From the NCBI GenBank assembly GCA_012728155.1, contig JAAYFR010000137.1, forward strand, positions 1 to 7,130: a stretch of DNA of 7,130 nucleotides, in the 5' to 3' direction. The translations under genes were made by a program, and so were the position numbers. Shown here one piece after another: positions 1 through 7,130 of the stretch. The stretch's first letter is position 1. The number at the start of each line of letters is the position of its first letter. This stretch comes from Bacteroidales bacterium (GTDB lineage: Bacteria > Bacteroidota > Bacteroidia > Bacteroidales > Dysgonomonadaceae). The notes beneath the pieces are model-generated. The model saw only the letters and a program-made list of their open reading frames with translations, was not told the DNA's origin and did not search any database.

Positions 1-2177
1 AACCCTATCTCTACCCCAATGTGAATTGGATAGATGAAGTGTTTAAAAAAGATACCTGGCAAACGACACACAACCTGAATGTTTCGGGAGGAAATGAGGT
101 GGCACGCTATTACATAAATCTCGGATATATCGGGAAAGACGGTCTGTATAAGGAGGACAAATCGTATGATTGGGAAACAAACGGAGGAAAATTCCGCCGT
201 TACAATCTGCGGTCGAATATCGATGTGAACGTCACCAAGGATTTATCTCTTGAATTGGGATTGGCCACGACCATCCAAAACAGAAGTTACCAAGGTACCA
301 GTGCCGGTGCTATCTGGTCGGCCATACGACAAACATCGCCGTTGATCTATCCGGTAAGGAATCCGGATGGATCGATCGCCGGAGGGGGTACCACTGCCTA
401 TCTTATCGGTAATCCTTATGGTTTGGCTACGCAAACCGGTTATACGCAAATGTATATCGGGAATAATCAGGGGAACTTGGCTGCCCGTTGGGATTTATCC
501 AAACTTGTCACAAAAGGGTTGTCGTTAAGCGGGAAATTTGCATTCGACCACTATTATAAAAATGAGGTAGGTCGCCGACAAGCTTTTGGAGTGAAACAGG
601 TTACGGGGCGTGATGAGGATGGAGAATATATCTATCGTATTTGGCGTGAACAGGGAACGATGGGATACAGCCTCGATATCCAGGATTCCAACTATTCCAT
701 GTATTGGGAGGGTGCTTTAAATTATGCACGAAAGTTTGGCCTTCACGATGTGGCAGCGCTGTTGCTTGTCAATCGGAAAGAGTATAAAAACCTGACTGCA
801 GGCTCTTCGATAAATAACTTACCCAACCGTCATCAAGGCGTTGTAGGTAGATTTTCATATAATTACGGCAATCGTTATCTGACGGAATTCAATTTTGGCT
901 ATAACGGATCGGAACAATTCCCCAAAAAAAACCGGTATGGATTTTTCCCTTCCCTCTCAGTGGGATGGGTGGTTTCGAGTGAAGAATTTTGGAATCCAAA
1001 CGTTGTGAACAATCTGAAGATAAGGGGATCGGTAGGAAAAGTGGGGAGTGATTTAGTAAGTGGCGATCGGTTTTTGTATGTCACCGCAGTGAATACCGCC
1101 GCAACGGGATATTGGTATGGTGCCGGGCAGACTTGGTTAAGTGGAATTGAGGAGAAGAAATTTGGCGTAGATTTGGTTTGGGAAACTTCAACCAAATACA
1201 ACGCAGGGATCGATATTGGTTTATTGAATATATTCAGTTTACAATTTGACGCCTTTAAAGAGCGGCGCGAAAATATTTTATTGAAACGGGCGCAGTTACC
1301 TGCCCTTCTTGGGTTGGTTCCTCACGGTACCCCTTACGGGAATGTGGGGATTGTGGATAACAAAGGATTTGATGCTGCCATCGAATTCAAAAATGTCACA
1401 TCTTACGGATTGACCTATTCCTTGAGGGGAAATTTCACTTATGCCCACAATACAATCATAGAAGACGACACACCTATCCCGGCAGAAACCTATCAAGAGA
1501 CCAGAGGAACATCGCTTACGCAAGCATTTGCATTGGTAGCAGAGGGTTTGTTCAAAGATCAGGAAGAGATTGACAACTGGCCTAAATCTGAATTTCAGAC
1601 CTCCATAATACCGGGCGATATCAAATACAAGGATATGAACGAGGATGGGGTCATCAATGAAAAAGACAGAGTTTTTATCGGTCATCCCCAAATTCCCGAA
1701 ATCATGTTTGGTTTTGGTGGAGGATTGGCATACAAGAACTTTGATATCTCAGTCCAATTTTCCGGTGTAGCCAACCGAAGTACTTTCCTTACGGCAGCAG
1801 GGATGTATCCCTTCTCATTGGAATATCCGAACTATAATGTTTTAAGGGAGTATTACGACAATCGCTGGGTGCCGGGAGCAGACAATTCAAAAGCCCAATA
1901 TCCGACGGTTATTGCTGCAAACAATGTACATAACAACCGCACTTCGACCATTTATATGCGCGATGCAAGTTATATGAAATTGCAAAATGCGGAGATCGGT
2001 TATACTTTTCCTAAGGAATGGTTGAAAATATTGCATATTGCAGGGATTCGGCTCTTTGTGAACGGTTCTAATTTATTGACATTTGACAAACTGAAAATAA
2101 TTGATCCGGAGCAAAACATCGGTGATGCCTATCCATTACAGCGAACCATAAATTTCGGAACCCAAATTAATTTCTAA
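1..2177 (+). CDS. SusC/RagA family TonB-linked outer membrane transporter, 5' partial
   Basis: This is the C-terminal part of a SusC-type barrel, which imports glycan fragments across the outer membrane together with a SusD lid, powered by TonB. The frame is open from the left edge (first whole codon at base 3), so the GTG at base 21 is an internal Val codon and not a start. About 724 residues are visible. SusC proteins usually have about 1000, so the signal peptide, the carboxypeptidase-regulatory-like domain, the TonB box and most of the plug are missing. Family hallmarks seen are YPNVNWIDEVF followed by HNLNVSGGN at the plug-barrel junction (about 12-95), RYGFFPSLSVGW (933-968), an EF-hand-like DMNEDGVINEKD loop (1632-1667), RDASYMKLQNAEIGYTFP (about 1959-2012) and a C-terminal QINF ending in Phe, as expected for barrel insertion. 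The frame is intact. The susD-like gene follows after 12 bases, so the two are almost certainly cotranscribed. The substrate cannot be inferred. Confidence 0.96.
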   Translation, partial: PYLYPNVNWIDEVFKKDTWQTTHNLNVSGGNEVARYYINLGYIGKDGLYKEDKSYDWETNGGKFRRYNLRSNIDVNVTKDLSLELGLATTIQNRSYQGTSAGAIWSAIRQTSPLIYPVRNPDGSIAGGGTTAYLIGNPYGLATQTGYTQMYIGNNQGNLAARWDLSKLVTKGLSLSGKFAFDHYYKNEVGRRQAFGVKQVTGRDEDGEYIYRIWREQGTMGYSLDIQDSNYSMYWEGALNYARKFGLHDVAALLLVNRKEYKNLTAGSSINNLPNRHQGVVGRFSYNYGNRYLTEFNFGYNGSEQFPKKNRYGFFPSLSVGWVVSSEEFWNPNVVNNLKIRGSVGKVGSDLVSGDRFLYVTAVNTAATGYWYGAGQTWLSGIEEKKFGVDLVWETSTKYNAGIDIGLLNIFSLQFDAFKERRENILLKRAQLPALLGLVPHGTPYGNVGIVDNKGFDAAIEFKNVTSYGLTYSLRGNFTYAHNTIIEDDTPIPAETYQETRGTSLTQAFALVAEGLFKDQEEIDNWPKSEFQTSIIPGDIKYKDMNEDGVINEKDRVFIGHPQIPEIMFGFGGGLAYKNFDISVQFSGVANRSTFLTAAGMYPFSLEYPNYNVLREYYDNRWVPGADNSKAQYPTVIAANNVHNNRTSTIYMRDASYMKLQNAEIGYTFPKEWLKILHIAGIRLFVNGSNLLTFDKLKIIDPEQNIGDAYPLQRTINFGTQINF

Positions 2178-2189
2178 TTTTATTATACT

Positions 2190-4036
2190 ATGAGATCTAC
2201 AATTTTAAAATATGCAGGAATCCTTTTTGTAGCAGTCTGGTTGTTATCGTGTGGTGATTATCTGGATAAATTGCCCGAAGGGGATATGACAGTGAAGAGG
2301 TATTTGAAAATTACACAACCGCGAAACGTTGGCTGGCAAATACCTATATGCATTTGCCGGCAGAATTGAATTATATGTGCGGGTTGAGTGACACATGGGC
2401 AAGAAATCCATTTACTGCCGGATGTGATGAGATGGAGATTGCCTATGGGGGTGCTGCTTCGCATTATCTGAACAATGGATCGATGAATTCGAGCAATTCC
2501 AAATCCATTTGTCCGGTATGGCATGAATGTTTTATGGGAATCCGCAAAGCCAATATTTTTCTGGAAAATATCGATGCTACTCCGTTGCCGGATGAGGTGG
2601 ATGCGCTACAATTTACGGAAGCAATCCGAAACCAGTGGAAAGGCGAAGCCTATTTTTTAAGGGCGTTTGCATACTACCAACTGGTCAGGACTTATGGGCC
2701 GGTACCCATTACCGACCATGTACTGCCGACCAGTGGAGATTATACTACCATCAAGCGAAATACCTTAGAGGAGTGCATTCAATTTATTGTTGATGATTGC
2801 GACCGCGCCATCGCTTTTTTGCCGGTACGGTTTACAGGCGAGAATATAGGCCGTTGCTCCGGAGGGGCTGCCATGGCTTTAAAATCGAGGACATTGCTTT
2901 ATGCGGCATCATCAATCTACAATGGCCATGCCCATTTTAGGAACTATGTTGATAATGAGGGTACCCATCTGTTTCCCACCAGCACCGATGCTACCAAATG
3001 GAGTATAGCGGCAACCGCTGCCTTGGATTGTATCACTGCGCTGGAGAATGCCGGTCATACACTCTATAAAGCAAAGCTTCCTGATTATGTAAATAACTAT
3101 CGTGGTATCCACCAGGAGCTTTATAATGACGAATGGATATTCTGGAGAAATGTGGAATGGTATAACCATTTGGACAACTGCGGTACTATTCTTAGTTTAA
3201 AAGGATTTTCCATCCTGAATCCTACGCAGGAAATGGTGGATGCCTACCAAATGGCAAACGGCCTGGCCCCCATCACCGGGTATAAGAATGATGGGCTGAC
3301 TCCTATCATCAATTCGGCATCGGGCTATGAGGAAGAAGGGTACACTTCGGCTGTAGGATCTGACGGATGGTGTCCGGCAGGGGTGCGGAAAATGTATGCT
3401 AACCGGGAACCCCGTTTTTATGCGTCGATCAACTTTACAGGGCAAAAGTGGTTGGGTACCACTTGTGACTTCTGGTATACCGGAAAAGATGGGCGGCGTG
3501 GTGCCGGCTCCGACTATTGCAAAACCGGATACCTGATAGCCAAGATTATCAATCCCAATGCAAATCCCTCCACAGGGGCAGGTTACACACGGAAAGCCTG
3601 GCTCTATATGAGGCTGGCCGAGATCTATCTGAACTATGCCGAAGCGATAAACGAAGCGGAAGGACCGGCTAAAGCGTACTTATATGTGAACAAGATCAGG
3701 TCCAGAGCGGGAATTCCAGATTTGCCCGCAGGTTTGGACAAAGATCAGATGCGGGAAGCGATCTATCGTGAACGGAGGATAGAATTGGCTTTTGAAGGGC
3801 AGCGCTATTGGGATGTCCGTCGTTGGGGAACAGCGGAGAACACAGAGAACGTGCCAATTCATTGTATGAATATTATGGCCGGCACCTCTTTACAGGATAA
3901 TGCTTTTTATGAAAGGGTGAAGTGTGAAGACCGTGTATTTGAAACCAAGCACTATTGGTTTCCGATTCCGCAAAGTGAGATTGACATCACCCAACGTTCC
4001 TTGGTACAAGGTCCCGGCTGGACTGAGGACGAATAG
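2190..4036 (+). CDS. SusD/RagB family surface glycan-binding lipoprotein, frameshifted near the N-terminus
   Basis: This is the lipoprotein partner of the upstream SusC: a TPR-based lid that binds glycan at the cell surface. The ATG at 2190 begins a lipoprotein signal peptide with lipobox LLSC (Cys21), followed by GDYLDKLPEGDMT, a typical SusD N-terminus. That frame then meets TGA at 2367-2369 after 59 codons. The rest of the protein continues in another frame from about 2294 (EEVFENYTTAKRWLANTYMH) to TAG at 4034-4036. Family motifs are WKGEAYFLRAFAYYQLVRTYG (split here as WKGEAYFLRAF and AYYQLVRTYG, about 2637-2699), RLAEIYLNYAEAINEAEG (about 3613-3666) and RRIELAFEGQRYWDVRRW (about 3773-3826). 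Restoring one base would give about 615 residues, a normal family length. An ORF caller would start at ATG 2348 and lose the export signal. The break may be a real mutation or a sequencing or assembly error. The family assignment is secure; functional status is not. Confidence 0.93.
2289..2294 (+). other. One-base frameshift site in the susD-like gene
   Basis: The reading frame that carries the signal peptide gives GDMT up to 2291 and then turns into non-family sequence. The frame one base earlier gives EEVFENYTTAKRW from 2294 onward, which is the expected SusD continuation. The downstream frame has a stop at 2267-2269, so it cannot encode the N-terminus itself. The pattern is that of one missing base, for example restoring a codon such as AGT before GAA GAG. 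No long homopolymer or slippery heptamer is present at the junction, so programmed frameshifting is not suggested. Confidence 0.85.
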
Positions 4037-4079
4037 CAATATAGTGAGTTATTAGTAGAAAATAAATAATTTTGATCAT

Positions 4080-4997
4080 ATGAAATCAATTAAATATATC
4101 ATCTCACTCTTTTTCTTGCTCCTTTTTCTTGGTTCGTGCACAGAGGAGGCTGGTTACGAGAAAGGTGCACAGAGAGCTTATGTGAGGATTCCGGAGCGTG
4201 ATATCATGATGGAAACCGATGAGGAGAATAAAATCACGGTGACGCCGATATTTGACAGTGAGGCAACCGCTGCGGGAAAATTTGTATGGAGTGTTGCCAA
4301 TCAGGAATTGGCAAGCATCGTCGAGAATGGGGACAATTCGGTTACCATTACCGGATTAAAGCCGGGATATACTTATCTGAGGATCGCATCGGAGAATGGA
4401 AAGCTGTACTATACTTCCACCTTGAAAATCAATCAGGCTTTTCAGTTTAATCATCCCCTGTTGATAGATTTTGGCACGTTAAAATCAGATAGTCCATTCA
4501 ACTGTATGCTCAATCCCTCGGAAAAATTGCAGGGGCTGGTTGATATAAAAGGATTTGTATCGAAATATGCAATCGAGGTCAGCGGATCATTCAACTGGCT
4601 GGATAGAAATACCCATTCCAATGCGTTGGGATTTCCAGATAATGTTGCTTTCGATATGTTTTTCAACGATGGAATTCATGTCGCCTCGGCCGGTTTTATT
4701 CTCTCCAAATTGAAAAAGGGTGCAAAATATACATTGATCTGTTATGCCACAATCGACGATGGCGGACAGACCCAGACTCGATATACAGCTACGGGAGAGA
4801 ATGAAAAAAGTGGACTTCTGTTCACCAGCAGGAATCCATCCAATGTAGTTATCTTGGAAGATATAATTCCTGATAATAACCAGAGTATAAAGTTGATGCT
4901 CTCTCCGGGTCCCGAGAATTATCAGTGGGCACTTTTCTATGGTATTACAGCATTGAATATCGTTCCGGAAAACTATGATTTGAATTTACTTTTTTAA
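4080..4997 (+). CDS. Surface lipoprotein with Ig-like and jelly-roll-like domains, putative glycan-binding protein of the locus
   Basis: This 305-residue protein lies in the position where SusE/SusF-like or other surface glycan-binding proteins are usually encoded. The ATG at 4080 gives a signal peptide with a hydrophobic core rich in Leu and Phe and a lipobox LGSC (Cys20). TEE follows the Cys, an acidic stretch of the kind linked to surface export in Bacteroidota. Residues about 33-120 look like a bacterial Ig-like (Big2-type) domain, with FVWSVANQELASI and VTITGLKPGYTYLRI. Residues about 125-298 resemble a beta-sandwich seen in secreted proteins: it starts with LLIDFG, has SGSFNW, LGFPDNVAFDMFF, LSKLKKGAKYTLICYA and TRYTATGE in the middle, and ends with FYGITALNI. 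I see no catalytic motif, so binding is the likelier role, though this is inference. It starts 43 bases after the susD-like stop, consistent with one transcript. No named family was recognised with certainty for the whole protein. Confidence 0.85.
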   Translation: MKSIKYIISLFFLLLFLGSCTEEAGYEKGAQRAYVRIPERDIMMETDEENKITVTPIFDSEATAAGKFVWSVANQELASIVENGDNSVTITGLKPGYTYLRIASENGKLYYTSTLKINQAFQFNHPLLIDFGTLKSDSPFNCMLNPSEKLQGLVDIKGFVSKYAIEVSGSFNWLDRNTHSNALGFPDNVAFDMFFNDGIHVASAGFILSKLKKGAKYTLICYATIDDGGQTQTRYTATGENEKSGLLFTSRNPSNVVILEDIIPDNNQSIKLMLSPGPENYQWALFYGITALNIVPENYDLNLLF

Positions 4998-5118
4998 TTA
5001 GAGTAGCATTCGGCATTCAAGAACGGAGAAAAGTTTATCTTTGGGGTTACACTGCTTCCGTAGCCATAGTTTATCAGACCGATAATATTGATCACCTTAA
5101 TTAAAACATAGTAGAGAA
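4998..5118 (+). promoter_or_regulatory. Intergenic gap with a weak Bacteroides-type -7 box before the GH116 gene
   Basis: This 121-base gap is the longest in the window. TATCTTTG at 5036-5043 matches the Bacteroidota -7 consensus TAnnTTTG, but no good TTTG -33 element lies at the usual distance upstream. If it is used, the leader would be about 70 bases. I found no strong terminator hairpin or inverted repeat. The gap could equally be an untranslated spacer inside one operon. Immediately before the ATG at 5119 there is only a purine-rich tract (AGAGAA) and no strong Shine-Dalgarno sequence, which is normal for this phylum. Confidence 0.25.
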
Positions 5119-5208
5119 ATGAAATATGATCGCAGGAGATTCCTGAAAAAGATAGGAGTTGGCACAATTGCCGCATCTGCTATTCCCACTTTCACATCGG
5201 CCGAAAGC
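5119..5208 (+). other. Twin-arginine (Tat) signal peptide of the GH116 enzyme
   Basis: Residues 1-30 begin MKYDRRRFLKK, matching the Tat consensus (S/T)RRxFLK except for Asp at the first position. A moderately hydrophobic stretch (IGVGTIAASAIP) and a possible TSA cleavage site follow. There is no lipobox Cys, so the mature protein is predicted to be soluble in the periplasm, unlike the two surface lipoproteins encoded upstream. Confidence 0.85.
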
Positions 5209-7130
5209 CTGTTGAGGTCGAATAATCCGGAGCCATTGAATTTTCAGGTTGACAGAACGGTGAGAAAGTATAATGAGGAATACCGAGATGAATATTTAAG
5301 CAGGGTGGCTTTCCCGATTGGAGGCATAGGTGCCGGCATGTTTTGTCTGGAGGGGAGTGGCGCAATCTCTCATCTGTCGGTAAATAATCGGCCGGAGATC
5401 TACAATATCCCTTATGCTTTTGCGGCCATCAGCATTAAAGGGATAGAAAATGGAGCGAAAGTGCTGGAGTCAACCGTCCCTACCTGGAAACTGTTTGGCC
5501 CACGGGGAAGTGGGCTTGGTTTGGGTAGCCGCAATTACGGATTGCCGAGGTTTGAAAAGGGTTCGTTTCTTGCCCGCTTCCCTTTTGGGATGATAGATTT
5601 GGAAGATAACGACATTCCGCTGAAGGTGAGGATTACCGGTTGGAGCCCATTTATTCCCACCGATGAAGACAACTCGAGTCTTCCCGTAGGTGTATTGGAA
5701 TACTCGTTTACAAACCGTTCAGCTCATTCGGTTGAAGCCGTTTTTTCATATAATGCCCGAAACTTTATGGATAGTGGGGGAGATATTTACGCGCAGAAGA
5801 ACGGTTTTATCATGGGCAAGTCAGGTAACGGGAGCAATAAAGGTATCGACGGATTTGCCATCTATCTGGACGACAATGATGCGGTGACCGACCATTGCTG
5901 GTTCAGGGGGGGGTGGTTCGACGCGCAGACGATCTTATGGGATAACATAAGAAATGCGAAGGTGGTGGACAATCCCCCCATTGAAGGGGTTTCTCCGGGC
6001 GCTTCCATCTATCTTCCGATGAAATTGAAACCGGGTGAAGAGAAAACAGTGAAGGTCAATTTCTGCTGGTATTTTCCTCAGTCGGACCTCTCAATCGGAC
6101 AGAAAATTGTCACCGGAGCGGCATTTGACGGTAAAGTGACCACGAGGGCGGTCAGGAATCAGCAAAAAGTGTCGGGTTATGCCGGGGGAGGTTTGTTGAA
6201 CACCTTTGATCCGCATGGAGATGGACAGGTGGGAACTTTACTCTCCCCTACCTTTCCCATCAACAAGAGGTACCTCAAATTTTTAGTGGGTGGCGGCAAT
6301 CAAAAAGAGAAAACATCGGTCAACCTGTGGATAGATGGTCAGATCGTGGAGAGTGCCGCGGGGAACAACAGTGAACAATTGAGAGAAGTGATCTGGGATT
6401 TGGACAAATATGCAGGAAAGACCGGGCGACTGAAAATCATTGATCTCGACACATCTCCCTGGGGACATATTCTCGCCGACCAGTTTGTGCTGACCGATCG
6501 TTCCGATGAGCTCCTCTCCTCCCCTTCTTCCGGAGCGATTGTGTTGGCTGATTTTGAAGATGATTATGGAGAAGGGTGGGAAATTGAGGGACCCGAAGAG
6601 TCGGGCACCTCAAATCCGGAAAATATCTATTATCGCCCTTGGTATGCGACCCGTTTTGATAGTTTGGAGAATTTGATCCACTATTGGGATGCACACAGTG
6701 ACATCTTGAGAAAAAATTCCGAATTGTTCAGAGATGCCTTTTATAACTCTACCCTTCCACCTGAAGTGCTGGAAGCAGTTGCTGCCAACCTGACCATCTT
6801 GAAATCGCCCACTGTCTTGCGTGTATCGGATGGGAGGTTTTGGGCATGGGAAGGGTGCAGCGACGATTCGGGTTCTTGTCATGGAAGTTGTACCCATGTA
6901 TGGAACTATGCACAGGCTCTTCCCCATCTCTTCCCCGCTTTGGAACGAACGCTGCGGGAAACGGAATTCAGGGTGAGTCAAAATGAGGAAGGACATCAGA
7001 ATTTCAGGAGCAATATGCCGATCACCCCTACCGACCACAATTTTCATGCGGCGGCAGATGGTCAGCTGGGAGGCATCATGAAGGTGTACAGAGATTGGAG
7101 GATCAGTGGAGATACAGCATGGATGAAATC
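5119..7130 (+). CDS. GH116/DUF608-family glycoside hydrolase with Tat signal and an inserted beta-sandwich module, 3' partial
   Basis: The frame is open from ATG 5119 to the right edge (670 residues visible); a stop at 5098-5100 leaves this ATG as the only upstream start. The N-terminus has a Tat motif, DRRRFLK (residues 4-10), a hydrophobic stretch and a possible cleavage site after TSA (26-28), so export folded to the periplasm is likely. The GBA2_N-like domain starts near FPIGGIGAG (65-73) and reaches about residue 320. Residues about 330-490 form an inserted module (GYAGGGLLNTF 353-363, FLVGGGN 388-394, WGHI 448-451). The catalytic-region signature resumes at WYATRF (508-513), with FRDAFYNSTLPPEVL, WEGCSDDSGSCHGSC (577-591), HVWNYAQALPHLFPALER and DGQLGGIMKVYRDW (647-660). 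GH116 enzymes cleave beta-glucosides, beta-xylosides or related substrates. Glu578 in WEG is my candidate for the nucleophile region, by analogy only. The acid/base Asp would lie past the edge. Specificity is unknown. Confidence 0.92.
   Translation, partial: MKYDRRRFLKKIGVGTIAASAIPTFTSAESLLRSNNPEPLNFQVDRTVRKYNEEYRDEYLSRVAFPIGGIGAGMFCLEGSGAISHLSVNNRPEIYNIPYAFAAISIKGIENGAKVLESTVPTWKLFGPRGSGLGLGSRNYGLPRFEKGSFLARFPFGMIDLEDNDIPLKVRITGWSPFIPTDEDNSSLPVGVLEYSFTNRSAHSVEAVFSYNARNFMDSGGDIYAQKNGFIMGKSGNGSNKGIDGFAIYLDDNDAVTDHCWFRGGWFDAQTILWDNIRNAKVVDNPPIEGVSPGASIYLPMKLKPGEEKTVKVNFCWYFPQSDLSIGQKIVTGAAFDGKVTTRAVRNQQKVSGYAGGGLLNTFDPHGDGQVGTLLSPTFPINKRYLKFLVGGGNQKEKTSVNLWIDGQIVESAAGNNSEQLREVIWDLDKYAGKTGRLKIIDLDTSPWGHILADQFVLTDRSDELLSSPSSGAIVLADFEDDYGEGWEIEGPEESGTSNPENIYYRPWYATRFDSLENLIHYWDAHSDILRKNSELFRDAFYNSTLPPEVLEAVAANLTILKSPTVLRVSDGRFWAWEGCSDDSGSCHGSCTHVWNYAQALPHLFPALERTLRETEFRVSQNEEGHQNFRSNMPITPTDHNFHAAADGQLGGIMKVYRDWRISGDTAWMK
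6097..6600 (+). other. Inserted beta-sandwich module within the GH116 coding region
   Basis: Residues about 327-494 are not expected in a minimal GBA2_N plus catalytic architecture. They carry a motif series that I associate with an accessory beta-sandwich found in Bacteroidota and Planctomycetota secreted hydrolases, including GH32-type proteins: TGAAF, QKVSGYAGGGLLNTF, GTLLSPTF, FLVGGGN, VNLWIDGQIV, WDLDKYAGK and WGHILADQF. An ADFEDDYGEGW segment (477-487) follows. In the versions I recall, such a segment comes first. The role is probably carbohydrate binding or structural; this is inference from remembered family patterns. Confidence 0.6.

Noticed and set aside
924..931. A8 tract in the SusC gene as a slippage switch
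   Set aside because: The frame is intact and the Lys-Lys-Asn codons precede a conserved RYGFFPS motif. Runs of A this long are common in AT-leaning coding sequence.
1296..1691. Minus-strand open frame of 131 codons opposite the SusC gene
   Set aside because: It lies wholly inside a well-supported SusC coding region, and its translation has no signal peptide, domain or motif of its own.
2285..2300. Programmed -1 ribosomal frameshifting in the susD-like gene
   Set aside because: The shift direction would suit it, but there is no slippery heptamer and no evident downstream stem, and such control is not known to me for SusD genes. A lost base is simpler.
4067..4074. TAATTTTG, matching the -7 consensus TAnnTTTG, just before the third gene
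   Set aside because: It ends only 5 bases before the ATG, which would give an almost leaderless transcript, and no -33 element is seen. It is likely chance in AT-rich spacer.
4994..5176. Minus-strand 60-codon frame covering the gap before the hydrolase gene
   Set aside because: It overlaps the Tat signal region of the hydrolase, is low in complexity and resembles no known small protein. There is no supporting promoter.
5690..5887. Plus-strand 65-codon frame inside the GH116 gene
   Set aside because: It is an alternate frame of sequence that encodes the GBA2_N-like domain, with no independent features.
293..6274. Repeated GGTACC hexamers across the window
   Set aside because: They are scattered without regular spacing and mostly reflect Gly-Thr or Val-Pro type codon pairs. 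No repeat array or restriction-linked structure is apparent.
6610..7047. Minus-strand open frame of 145 codons opposite the GH116 gene
   Set aside because: The plus strand carries clear family motifs throughout this stretch. The reverse frame gives no recognisable protein and is a shadow of the codon pattern.

Overview
The window is a fragment of a Bacteroidota polysaccharide-utilisation-type locus. All four genes are on the + strand and packed like an operon. In order they are a SusC/RagA TonB-dependent transporter (5' end cut off), a SusD/RagB lipoprotein (with a frameshift near its N-terminus), a smaller two-domain lipoprotein, and a GH116/DUF608-type glycoside hydrolase that runs off the right edge. 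The SusC-SusD pair, the lipoproteins without strong Shine-Dalgarno sequences and the moderate GC content fit Bacteroidales. A clear twin-arginine signal on the hydrolase fits members of that order that keep the Tat pathway. The genus cannot be fixed from the sequence alone.

Layout: 1-2177 SusC-like barrel; a 12-base gap; 2190-4036 SusD-like protein, whose signal peptide and lipobox are in one frame and whose body is in another, with the break at about 2289-2294; a 43-base gap; 4080-4997 lipoprotein with an Ig-like domain followed by a jelly-roll-like domain; a 121-base gap with at most a weak promoter-like box; 5119-7130 the hydrolase, 670 residues visible. No RNA genes, insertion sequences, CRISPR arrays, regulators or attachment sites were seen, and no stretch longer than about 120 bases lacks a gene.

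Proposed workings (inference from family knowledge): the SusD-like and third lipoproteins would sit on the cell surface and capture a glycan or glycoside. The SusC barrel would import it using TonB energy. The Tat-exported GH116 enzyme, probably periplasmic, would remove beta-linked glucose, xylose or a similar sugar. The substrate cannot be read from the window.

The two points most worth checking are the SusD frameshift, which as written would leave the pair without an exported lid, and a beta-sandwich module inserted between the N-terminal and catalytic domains of the GH116 enzyme. I found no convincing sign of a wholly new system.
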